Shown here piece by piece: positions 19,961 to 27,851 of a DNA stretch of 64,000 nucleotides (position 1 is its first letter; every line of letters starts with the position of its first letter). This DNA is from Acidobacteriota bacterium (GTDB taxonomy: Bacteria > Acidobacteriota > Holophagae > Holophagales > Holophagaceae). Below the pieces are notes generated by a model, which was not told where the DNA came from, searched no databases, and saw only the letters and a program-made list of their open reading frames with translations. Location: contig SXYX01000012.1 of NCBI GenBank assembly GCA_005788175.1, positions 124,001 to 188,000 of the forward strand, given 5' to 3'. The position numbers and the translations under genes were made by a program.

Positions 19961-21241
19961 ATGGCTATTCACCCTGAAGCACAGTTATTGAATCAACTGA
20001 TCGATCAAGAACATCCTCAATTAGGCAGTGCTTTATCTTCTTTCGGCCGTCGCGTTTACGCCCCGAAGGGGATCCCTTTTCAAGCCCAACAAGCTTCTGG
20101 GTGTAAAGTCAATGCCACTATAGGGCAAATTACTGACGGCAAGGGGCAACCTTTGCCTCTCGATCGGTTAGCAGATCTTTTAAAAGGGCTTCCTGCGAAA
20201 GAAGCCTTTCTTTACTCGCCTATTCAAGGTCGAGATCGATGTCGTACCCTTTGGAAAAAAAAATTAGTTGCCGAGGATGATCGCTTTTCGGCCCTCTCCC
20301 TTCCTGCGGTAAGTTTAGGGATATGCCATGCAATATCCATGGCTACCGATCTTTTTTTTGAACCTGGCGATACATTAGTGGTCCCAGATCTTTATTGGGA
20401 CAATTACGATCAAATTTTTGAGGTTCGCCATGAAGCACGCATGATTCACTACCCTTTTTATGAAGGATCATCTTTCAACATCAGGGGTTTACAGCAGGCC
20501 ATTGGCCAAGTTACTGGCAAAGTCCACGTTCTGCTAAATTTTCCGAATAACCCAACTGGATTCTCACCAACACTAAGCGAAATCAAACAAATCTCTGAAA
20601 TTCTTGTATCGGAAGCGGCTCATAGAATCGTAGTAGTGTATTGCGATGACGCCTATCATGGTTTAGTATTCGAACCCACGGCTACATCACAAAGTCTATT
20701 TTATGAATTAATAGATCGTCATCCAAATTTAATAGCATTGAAGGCTGATGGTGTTACCAAGGAATTAAGTTTCTTTGGTGGACGAGTAGGATTTTTATCG
20801 TTGGGATTTTCAGGAACGATTGGTCAATATTTAAATGAAAAGATTTGTGGTCTTATCCGAGGTAGTGTCGGCTCTCCGGTGGGTATAAGTCAGTACCTCT
20901 CAGAGGAAGAATTGTTAGATCCTCGCCATGAGTCCTCTTTTCGGAATCTCAAATCTATCTTAGAGAAACGTTATTATTTATTACAAGAGGGCCTAAGTAA
21001 AGAATCCCCATTTTGGACAGCTTTACCTTTCAATTCAGGTTGCTTCTGTCTTCTCAGGCTCAAATCGGGCCTTCAAGCTGAAAAAGTGCGCCAACAATTA
21101 ATTCAAGATGAGAGTGTCGGCGTAGTCAGTCACAAAGAACACTATCTAAGAATTGCTTTTTGCTCAATGACCGAGAGCGATATTTCAATACTGTTAAAAG
21201 CACTTCATAGAACTTGTGAGAAAATATTATTAACCCATTAA
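19961..21241 (+). CDS. Class I/II PLP-dependent aminotransferase
   Basis: Fold-type I aminotransferase of 426 residues. Visible motifs are N-F-P-N-N-P-T-G, Y-C-D-D-A-Y-H-G (PLP-binding Asp and Tyr), the Schiff-base lysine in V-T-K-E-L-S, and R-I-A-F-C near the C-terminus (substrate carboxylate arginine). It belongs to the aspartate/aromatic aminotransferase superfamily. The active site sequence around the lysine (F-F-G-G-R-V-G-F) is less common, so I do not assign a substrate. It is followed after 16 nt by methylmalonyl-CoA epimerase, probably in one transcript. Confidence 0.8.
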   Translation: MAIHPEAQLLNQLIDQEHPQLGSALSSFGRRVYAPKGIPFQAQQASGCKVNATIGQITDGKGQPLPLDRLADLLKGLPAKEAFLYSPIQGRDRCRTLWKKKLVAEDDRFSALSLPAVSLGICHAISMATDLFFEPGDTLVVPDLYWDNYDQIFEVRHEARMIHYPFYEGSSFNIRGLQQAIGQVTGKVHVLLNFPNNPTGFSPTLSEIKQISEILVSEAAHRIVVVYCDDAYHGLVFEPTATSQSLFYELIDRHPNLIALKADGVTKELSFFGGRVGFLSLGFSGTIGQYLNEKICGLIRGSVGSPVGISQYLSEEELLDPRHESSFRNLKSILEKRYYLLQEGLSKESPFWTALPFNSGCFCLLRLKSGLQAEKVRQQLIQDESVGVVSHKEHYLRIAFCSMTESDISILLKALHRTCEKILLTH

Positions 21242-21257
21242 TGAAAGAATTCACGTT

Positions 21258-21674
21258 ATGAAATTTGTACGTATTAATCACATTGGAATTGCTTCTAAAG
21301 ATCTTGGTGAGGCGATGGCGAGAATGGCCAATCTATTTGATCAAACACCAACGCATCAGGAGCTCGTTGAGGACCAAAAAGTTAAAACTGCTTTTTATTC
21401 TGCTGGCGAATCCCATCTCGAATTTTTAGAAAGCACAGATCCCGAGGGCCCAATCGGGAAATTTATTTCAAAAAGAGGACAGGGGATACATCACATCTGT
21501 CTCGAGGTAGACAATATCCATGAAGCGCTCGCTCATCTTAAAAGCAAAGGTGTGCGTTTGATCGATGAACAGCCTCGAAAAGGAGCTCAGGATTGCTGGG
21601 TCGCTTTTATACACCCCTCAGAAACAGGCGGTGTATTAATGGAACTATCCCAAGAATCTGAGCCTAAGAAATAA
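21258..21674 (+). CDS. mce: Methylmalonyl-CoA epimerase
   Basis: Small vicinal-oxygen-chelate (glyoxalase-fold) protein of 138 residues. Metal ligand histidines appear in I-N-H-I-G-I-A near the start and G-I-H-H-I-C-L-E in the middle, with the glutamate in L-M-E-L near the end. H-P-S-E-T-G-G-V-L is typical of methylmalonyl-CoA epimerase, which interconverts the R and S forms in propionyl-CoA breakdown or succinyl-CoA conversion. The mutase and carboxylase are not in this window. The 3' end overlaps the convergent prepilin peptidase gene by 11 nt. Confidence 0.85.
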   Translation: MKFVRINHIGIASKDLGEAMARMANLFDQTPTHQELVEDQKVKTAFYSAGESHLEFLESTDPEGPIGKFISKRGQGIHHICLEVDNIHEALAHLKSKGVRLIDEQPRKGAQDCWVAFIHPSETGGVLMELSQESEPKK

Positions 21675-22464
21675 CGCTTTCTAGATAGAAGCGCCCCAAG
21701 CGATCACCCCAAAGTGCCATAATTGCTGCAGATACGGCCAAGAGGGATCCGAATGGTAATTCCATATTCCAAGGGCCTTTTCTTTGAATCTTGAGAAGAA
21801 TCCCCCATAAGGTTCCTAGGATAGTGGCTAGAAAAAAAATGCCGAGCATCGATCTCCATTCATAAAAAACACCGATCCAGGCCAACATTTTCCCATCCCC
21901 TCCGCCAAAACCTTCTTGATGTCTGAATATGAAATAAAGTCTGCTTAAAAACCATATTAAACACCAACCTAGGACAGCCGATATCAATCCAGTTGACATT
22001 CTGGAAAACGGGTAAGGGTCGATCCAGGCGGTTCCAATCCAAAAAAATAGGAATAGAGGTATCTGAATCATATCGGGTAATAAACCCTTCTCGTAATCAG
22101 TAAAAAAGAGTGTTACCAAACCCATTGATAGAGTCATCCACAGAACAAACCCTATGGCGTCACCAAATAACACCAGGGGATATAACTGCATAGACACTAA
22201 TCCAAGAATAAGTTCTACGATCCAGTATCGTCCTGTAAGGGTGTGGCCACATGATCGACATCGTCCTCGCAAAATTAAAAAGCTTATTAAAGGAATGAGA
22301 TCCTTGGGATTAATGAAGTAACCACAATGGGGACATCGACTGCGACCCAAAATTGATTGATCCTTAGGGTTTTCAGACGTTGATCGGTGAATGAGAACAT
22401 TACAAAATGAACCCAAACATGACCCAAGAATAAATAAGAAACTTTTAATATAAAAGGCCGTCAT
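21664..22464 (-). CDS. pilD: Prepilin peptidase / N-methyltransferase PilD (GspO type)
   Basis: Inner-membrane aspartic protease of 266 residues that cleaves and N-methylates type IV pilins and pseudopilins. Both cysteine pairs of the N-terminal cytosolic domain are present (C-P-H-C-G and C-R-S-C-G). The two catalytic aspartates are in F-T-D-Y-E (L-L-P-D after it) and G-G-G-D-G-K, and about seven membrane segments are visible. A possible substrate, a G-F-T-L-L-E-L pseudopilin, is encoded at 61076. It overlaps convergent mce by 11 nt. Confidence 0.92.
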   Translation of the reverse strand: MTAFYIKSFLFILGSCLGSFCNVLIHRSTSENPKDQSILGRSRCPHCGYFINPKDLIPLISFLILRGRCRSCGHTLTGRYWIVELILGLVSMQLYPLVLFGDAIGFVLWMTLSMGLVTLFFTDYEKGLLPDMIQIPLFLFFWIGTAWIDPYPFSRMSTGLISAVLGWCLIWFLSRLYFIFRHQEGFGGGDGKMLAWIGVFYEWRSMLGIFFLATILGTLWGILLKIQRKGPWNMELPFGSLLAVSAAIMALWGDRLGRFYLESVIS

Positions 22465-22554
22465 GTTCTTATGTTCTCATCCTCAATGGTTTCGGGGGGT
22501 TTCAGGACTTAAATTTAGGGCAAAATAGAGGGTACGAACAAGATAAGGACGAAG

Positions 22555-23139
22555 ATGAGCAAACTAAAACTACTAACAACTATTCTCTTTTCAGCCGCTC
22601 TTCTATGGAGTCAATCCAAACCCCAGGTCAAGATTGTAACCAACTATGGATCTATGATTGTTGAGCTTGAACCCACCTTGGCTCCCAAGACGGTTGCCAA
22701 TTTCCTTCGATATGTTCAAGAGGGTCATTTTGTAGGAACTATTTTTCATCGTGTTGTGGAAGGATTTGTAATTCAAGGTGGTGGACATCTAGAAGATCTA
22801 ACCGAGAAGCCAACTCATGACCCTATTATTAATGAATCTGGGCAGTCTTTTAAGGGTGGTCTGAAAAATATCCGGGGGACAATTGCAATGGCTCGAGATG
22901 CATCTCCTGATAGTGCAAATTCCCAATTCTATATCAATACTGCCGACAATACGCGACTAGACTACAAGGACTCTTCAGATGAAGGAATAGGCTACTGCGC
23001 TTTTGGTCGAGTAGTCGGAGGTATGGAGATCGTGGATCGTATCAGTAAAGTTCGTGTTGAATGGAGAAGGGGAATGCAAAACGTTCCTGAATATCCTGTT
23101 CGAATTCGGCAGGTTGAAGTTGTTTTGGGTAGCAAGTGA
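22555..23139 (+). CDS. Exported cyclophilin-type peptidyl-prolyl isomerase
   Basis: Protein of 194 residues with a likely signal peptide (about residues 1-20) and then a cyclophilin domain: F-H-R-V-V, F-V-I-Q-G-G, A-N-S-Q-F-Y-I-N and F-G-R-V-V-G-G. It should catalyse proline isomerisation during protein folding, probably in the periplasm. AAGGA lies 5 nt before the ATG. Its TGA overlaps the GTG start of rlmN by 4 nt. Confidence 0.88.
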   Translation: MSKLKLLTTILFSAALLWSQSKPQVKIVTNYGSMIVELEPTLAPKTVANFLRYVQEGHFVGTIFHRVVEGFVIQGGGHLEDLTEKPTHDPIINESGQSFKGGLKNIRGTIAMARDASPDSANSQFYINTADNTRLDYKDSSDEGIGYCAFGRVVGGMEIVDRISKVRVEWRRGMQNVPEYPVRIRQVEVVLGSK

Positions 23140-24200
23140 CTTTTGCCTGGGATCAACCTGCACCGGAACGAAAAGCGAAACCTAGTGCTTTTGGGTTAAT
23201 GCCAAAAGATTTCGAATTACTCGGTTGTCCAGGTCGTCCTGAACATGTCTTCAGTCAACTTCAACGACAATGGTTATGGATAGACAACCACCCTTTTTTA
23301 TCTAAAGAAGTACGAAATTGGCTAGAGATTCATACCGACTTATCTCTTCCGATAGTCACCCAAATTTTCAATTCAGAGGATGGCTCTTCTAAATGTATTC
23401 TCAAATTAGTTGACGGAGAACATATTGAGGTCGTACATATGCCTCGAGAGGTGAGAACTTCGAGGGTTACTCTGTGTATATCAAGCCAAGTAGGTTGTGC
23501 GATGGGTTGTACTTTTTGTGCGACAGGAGCAATGGGGATCAAGCGGAATTTGGAGAGTGGGGAAATTGTTACGCAGGTATCACTGCTTATGAAAACGCTA
23601 GGACCCAAGGCCCCCGACCATCTAACGCTCGTTTTTATGGGAATGGGAGAACCACTCCACAATTTAGACCATGTGCACAAAGCTATTCATATTTTATCCA
23701 ATCCTTTGGGTTTGAATATCAGTTCCAAACGTATTACTGTTTCAACGAGTGGTCTAGTCTCAGGTATCGAGCGACTCGCCGAAATGACACCTAGGCCTTT
23801 ATTGGCCATTTCGCTCAATGCCACAACTGACGAAATGCGATCAGCATCCATGCCTATTAATCGAGTTTATAATTTGTCTCGACTGAGGCAAGCACTAGAT
23901 AGATGGGTCCTTAAACCCAATGAAAAACTCACATTCGAGTATGTTTTAATGAGCGGAATTAATGATAATTATGAGGATGCGAAGCGTTTATGTGAATGGC
24001 TAGGTGATTTGAGACATCGGCATAATGTCAATTTGATTCCCATGAATGAACATGAGGCGAGTGATCAGAAACAACCGACAGATGAGAGCCTACAAAGCTT
24101 CAGTCGTAATTTAAGAGATCTCGGATGTTTTGTGACTGTGAGAAAATCAAGAGGTCGAGACATTCAGGCTGCATGTGGACAACTAATAAGGAATTTATGA
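23136..24200 (+). CDS. rlmN: 23S rRNA/tRNA adenine-C2 methyltransferase RlmN
   Basis: Radical-SAM methyltransferase of 354 residues that methylates A2503 of 23S rRNA and A37 of some tRNAs. The cluster motif is C-A-M-G-C-T-F-C in G-C-A-M-G-C-T-F-C-A-T-G, and G-M-G-E-P-L is present. The C-terminal cysteine needed for the methyl shuttle is in A-A-C-G-Q-L. Start is GTG within GTGA, overlapping the cyclophilin stop; it is translationally coupled. Its own stop overlaps the dut start (ATGA). Confidence 0.95.
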   Translation: MTFAWDQPAPERKAKPSAFGLMPKDFELLGCPGRPEHVFSQLQRQWLWIDNHPFLSKEVRNWLEIHTDLSLPIVTQIFNSEDGSSKCILKLVDGEHIEVVHMPREVRTSRVTLCISSQVGCAMGCTFCATGAMGIKRNLESGEIVTQVSLLMKTLGPKAPDHLTLVFMGMGEPLHNLDHVHKAIHILSNPLGLNISSKRITVSTSGLVSGIERLAEMTPRPLLAISLNATTDEMRSASMPINRVYNLSRLRQALDRWVLKPNEKLTFEYVLMSGINDNYEDAKRLCEWLGDLRHRHNVNLIPMNEHEASDQKQPTDESLQSFSRNLRDLGCFVTVRKSRGRDIQAACGQLIRNL

Positions 24201-24661
24201 CCCTATCTATTTCGATTTTTCAATTACCCCATGGCGAGGGCCTACCCCTCCCTCAGCAAGGTAGTTCTCTTGCTGCAGGGTTCGATTTGAGAGCTGCCAT
24301 ACAGGAAGGATGTCCGGTAATCATAAATCCGGGCGAACGTCGATTAATCCCCTCGGGTTTCATTATGGCGATACCTGCGGGCTATGAGGGACAAGTTAGA
24401 CCCCGCTCTGGATTAGCTTTGAAGTACGGTGTCACCGTTTTGAACGCACCAGGAACAATCGATGCAGATTATCGCGGTGAGATTCAAGTCCTTCTCGTGC
24501 ATCATGGTCAAGAGGCCTTCAAAATCGAAAGAGGTGACCGTATCGCACAATTGGTAATTGCCTCGCTCAATATTATTCAATGGAATCCAGTGTCTTCAGC
24601 GGAGGCCCTGAGTGGAACACGCCGGGGGATTCAAGGCTACGGCTCTACAGGAAAAGATTAG
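24197..24661 (+). CDS. dut: dUTP pyrophosphatase Dut
   Basis: Trimeric dUTPase of 154 residues that turns dUTP into dUMP and keeps uracil out of DNA. The five motifs are seen: A-G-F-D-L-R-A; P-R-S-G-L-A; G-T-I-D-A-D-Y-R-G-E; R-G-D-R-I-A-Q-L-V; and R-G-I-Q-G-Y-G-S-T-G. The last motif has Gln where most have Gly (R-G-x-G-G-F-G-S-T-G). I start at ATG 24197, overlapping the rlmN stop as ATGA, with AAGG upstream; a longer frame from 24125 lies within rlmN. A strong terminator follows. Confidence 0.93.
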   Translation: MTLSISIFQLPHGEGLPLPQQGSSLAAGFDLRAAIQEGCPVIINPGERRLIPSGFIMAIPAGYEGQVRPRSGLALKYGVTVLNAPGTIDADYRGEIQVLLVHHGQEAFKIERGDRIAQLVIASLNIIQWNPVSSAEALSGTRRGIQGYGSTGKD

Positions 24662-24673
24662 ATTTAGGAGATG

Positions 24674-24716
24674 ATTCTATAAAAAAGGCTCCCTGTAGGA
24701 GCCTTTTTTATAGAAT
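24674..24716. terminator. Bidirectional intrinsic terminator between dut and ompH
   Basis: A perfect 19-bp inverted repeat (24674-24692 and 24698-24716) with a 5-nt loop CTGTA. The core GGCTCC/GGAGCC is flanked by A6 on one side and T6 on the other, so it works as an intrinsic terminator for dut on the plus strand and ompH on the minus strand. Confidence 0.92.
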
Positions 24717-24731
24717 ATCAACAAAGATTAA

Positions 24732-25307
24732 TTATTTTTTCTTAGCAGGCGCTGGTATTACCTTAGTAGCAGCTGGTTTATCCACAGAAGTAGGGGCATC
24801 ATAGCGCTTAGATACTTCATTGGTGAAGTCTAGGCCCCATGCCGAATCAAAAATAGTATAGAGCCCCTGTTGGTAATTGAGAACCATTTGAAGTTTTCGC
24901 TCCTTAGCTACGGTTTCAACAATTGGTGTTATTTCATTATTAAATTGAACTTGTATTTTTTGTTGAGCTTTACCAACTTCGCTCTGTGCATCTTCCTGCA
25001 TTTTTTTGAAATCAAACTCGATATCACGCAATTGTCGATTAATTTTTTCTTTTGCAGCATCATCAACTGAAGCTGAACTTAATTGTTTCTGGAGATCAAG
25101 GCCCTCTTTCTGCTTCGCATCTAGTTTGTCAGACCAGTTTTTTTCGACTACCTGGAATTCGGAAAGTAATTTCTTGCCTCGAGTAGTTGACTGCAAGACC
25201 TGTTGCGGAATGAACATGGCAAGACGAGGATTTGCATCGGATGTCACATCTTGGGCGATCGAAATCGCCGACAAAAAGGCAACGAGTAACATGGTTTTGA
25301 ATTTCAT
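24732..25307 (-). CDS. OmpH/Skp-family periplasmic chaperone
   Basis: Periplasmic protein of 191 residues: signal peptide to about residue 18, then a long coiled-coil rich in Lys, Glu and Gln (residues about 45-140), then a Pro/Ala/Lys tail. This is the layout of Skp/OmpH, the trimeric chaperone that holds unfolded outer-membrane proteins. Location directly downstream of bamA (60-nt gap), as in many Gram-negative bacteria, supports it. The primary sequence is diverged as usual for this family. Confidence 0.82.
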   Translation of the reverse strand: MKFKTMLLVAFLSAISIAQDVTSDANPRLAMFIPQQVLQSTTRGKKLLSEFQVVEKNWSDKLDAKQKEGLDLQKQLSSASVDDAAKEKINRQLRDIEFDFKKMQEDAQSEVGKAQQKIQVQFNNEITPIVETVAKERKLQMVLNYQQGLYTIFDSAWGLDFTNEVSKRYDAPTSVDKPAATKVIPAPAKKK

Positions 25308-25367
25308 AAATCTCCTAAATAATAGTTCTCCATTTTATACAATAAATGGTAATTTTACATAAAAAGT

Positions 25368-27851
25368 CTAAAAGGTGCTTCCGATAGAGAACTGAAAGTC
25401 ATTTTTACCATATATATCAAAGCCATAGGGGTTCAATTTAGATGACCATATCAATCGCATAGGGGCTGGACTAATGGGTAGGAAAAATCTCAGTTCTGCT
25501 CCATATGATTGTCGTAATGCCTCTGAGAATACTTTCTTTCCTGGTCCCCATGCATTTCCCGCATCATAGAAGAGTACAAATCTAAATGCATCTGCAATCT
25601 TAAATTGATATTCAAAATTAGAAATAAATTGTTTATTACCACCTACTATGACGGGGAACCCATTGGGATCGAACTCGAGAGAACCAACCTGCCCGAATCG
25701 GTAACCACGTATTGAATTTTCTCCGCCGGGTCGAAAGAAGTTGAAAAGTAATAATCCCTTTTTACTCAAATCTTGAATATAGCTATAGGAAACATTTACG
25801 CCAAATATATTTCTTTCACCAATACTAACAAATTGAGCCAATTCGAAGCTACTTCTCTGGCTACCTCGATCGCCTCCGAACTGCCATCCCCCGTAGGCAT
25901 ATGAGTAAGAAAGCCTTGTGCCTTGTGTAGGCTTAAAACGATTATCCACAGTATCGTAACCGAGGGTTATATTTACATCGGAGGTTAATTCATCATTGGC
26001 ATTTCGAAAATAATAATTTTGACCTCCATCAATTGCAACAACACGCCAAGAATAGCCTATAGATAATTCGGTAAAGTAAGCCCATGTTTGGGTTTTAAAG
26101 AAGTTACTTAAACGGGCACCAGTCCCAATTGCAACGCCCTTAGTAGATTGTGAATAAGCGTTGGATTTACCCACTCGAGAGGCATCATAATCTGTACTGT
26201 TACTAAAGATACTCGTTTGTAAACTATATGGAAGATCGGCGATAAAGGGTTGGCTTAATCCTAAACTCGCAGATTTATTGAACTCCCCAGTATTCACTTG
26301 AACTTGAAGTGTATCGCCGTTGCCTCCAAGATTTTTGGTAGCAAAAGATACTCCGAGAGAGAATCCATAGAGTTCGCCGTAACCTCCGTTGAATAAGAAT
26401 TCATTTACACCTGATTCAACACCTTTAATGGTGAGGTCGACCTGACTTTTATCTGGAACGATGTCTACTTTAGGTTCAGATTCCTTAATATCAAAAAAAG
26501 TTAATTGACTAAGTCGCAACATCGAATCCTTGAATCCATCTCGGCTAAACGTATCACCTTCCCGTAACAAAAAGGCTCGCCTAAGGACTTTATCTTTTGT
26601 TTCAAGATTGCCCTCAAAAGTAATATTTCTGATCGTATACTTTTCGCCCTCTTCTGCTTTAATCGTGATATCAACAAAAGTTTTCCCTTCAATCAATCGT
26701 GTTGTGAAGATGGGTTCAGAGCGGAAGAAGATATATCCAGCATTACTATATTCTTCTCTTATTTTATCGAGAGCTTCATTTAAAGAGCCTAGATCAAAAT
26801 AACTGGGTGATAAAGATAAGGGCGTTGGTTTAAGATCGAAAAATTTAGCCACCATTGACTTGTTATCACGCTTAATCATATTGTATTTATCAAAGTACAG
26901 ATCGTCGGTAAAAACCACATTACCTTCAATTTTAAAATCACCTTCATAGAAAGACATTCCTTCGACAATCTGAAAGTTCAAAGTGGCCCTCAGGTCATAT
27001 GCGGGTGAACGACCCTGACTAATCAGGTCGAGGTTCTTTTTCTTCTTTTTTTCCGTCGTGAAGTCCTCTATCCTAATATCTGGTTTACTAATAAAAACGT
27101 CTTTATAGCCCTTAAGCCAGTAGGCTTTTTTTAAAAGCTCTATATCGTCATCGATAGTTTTATCAATAAGAAGATCCTTAGAAGTTAAGGGGCTTAGAAG
27201 CCAATTGTATTCACTTGTTTTCATAATGGATTTCAACTGCTTCTCTGTGAAGACCTCATTGCCTTTAAATCCAATGCGATAAATACGATTCTTACCCCCT
27301 TCTTTGATAACGAAAGTGAGGCGCGCTAAGCCTGGCGCTATTGGTTCAAGATTTATTTGGACGTCAGGAGATCTAAAGCCTTTTTCTGCGGCAAGGTCCA
27401 CAATAATATTTTTAGCTTTACGCGCAGCATCAGGATCATAGGGCGCATCAATTCGTATGTCAGCCTTTTTATCCTTAATCTTATCCTTGATAGAAGTAAG
27501 ACCAATTTCAGTTCCACCGCTAAAATCTACTTCTTTAATGATGGGGCGCTCTACCACAGTAATTACGATTTTTTTTCCCTTGGTAGCGTCCTGAACCATA
27601 ATTTTGATATCGTCAAATGCCTTCATTTCCCAGAGAACCTGAAGAGCTTTTGTAAAATCGATCGTTTTAAGTTCGTCTCCGATCTTGAGTCCTGTTCGAA
27701 AAAGAATTGTTTCCCTCGATACCTTGGAAATTCCATTAATTTCAATTACAGCGATGGATTCTAAATCTTGGGCTTTCAAACAAATGCTGGCTATTAACCC
27801 CAACACAACAAAAGTCGTCCTGAGAGTTGATCTCAATAGCCTGGAGATCAT
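25368..27851 (-). CDS. bamA: Outer membrane assembly factor BamA
   Basis: Outer-membrane protein of 827 residues that inserts beta-barrel proteins. Signal peptide about residues 1-27; about five POTRA repeats from 30 to 470 with the usual I-x-G-N pattern (for example G-F-K-G-N-E-V-F, I-T-F-E-G-N); then a C-terminal 16-strand barrel with G-G-x-x-S-I-R-G-Y-R, the conserved lid-lock motif. It ends in an aromatic residue (Phe), as outer-membrane proteins do. Start ATG overlaps the clpC stop (ATGA), so it is translationally coupled to clpC. ompH follows. Confidence 0.94.
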   Translation of the reverse strand: MISRLLRSTLRTTFVVLGLIASICLKAQDLESIAVIEINGISKVSRETILFRTGLKIGDELKTIDFTKALQVLWEMKAFDDIKIMVQDATKGKKIVITVVERPIIKEVDFSGGTEIGLTSIKDKIKDKKADIRIDAPYDPDAARKAKNIIVDLAAEKGFRSPDVQINLEPIAPGLARLTFVIKEGGKNRIYRIGFKGNEVFTEKQLKSIMKTSEYNWLLSPLTSKDLLIDKTIDDDIELLKKAYWLKGYKDVFISKPDIRIEDFTTEKKKKKNLDLISQGRSPAYDLRATLNFQIVEGMSFYEGDFKIEGNVVFTDDLYFDKYNMIKRDNKSMVAKFFDLKPTPLSLSPSYFDLGSLNEALDKIREEYSNAGYIFFRSEPIFTTRLIEGKTFVDITIKAEEGEKYTIRNITFEGNLETKDKVLRRAFLLREGDTFSRDGFKDSMLRLSQLTFFDIKESEPKVDIVPDKSQVDLTIKGVESGVNEFLFNGGYGELYGFSLGVSFATKNLGGNGDTLQVQVNTGEFNKSASLGLSQPFIADLPYSLQTSIFSNSTDYDASRVGKSNAYSQSTKGVAIGTGARLSNFFKTQTWAYFTELSIGYSWRVVAIDGGQNYYFRNANDELTSDVNITLGYDTVDNRFKPTQGTRLSYSYAYGGWQFGGDRGSQRSSFELAQFVSIGERNIFGVNVSYSYIQDLSKKGLLLFNFFRPGGENSIRGYRFGQVGSLEFDPNGFPVIVGGNKQFISNFEYQFKIADAFRFVLFYDAGNAWGPGKKVFSEALRQSYGAELRFFLPISPAPMRLIWSSKLNPYGFDIYGKNDFQFSIGSTF

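Noticed and set aside
23474-23794. Second plus-strand frame inside rlmN
   Set aside because: It lies wholly within rlmN, which has all its conserved motifs in its own frame; no ribosome binding site.
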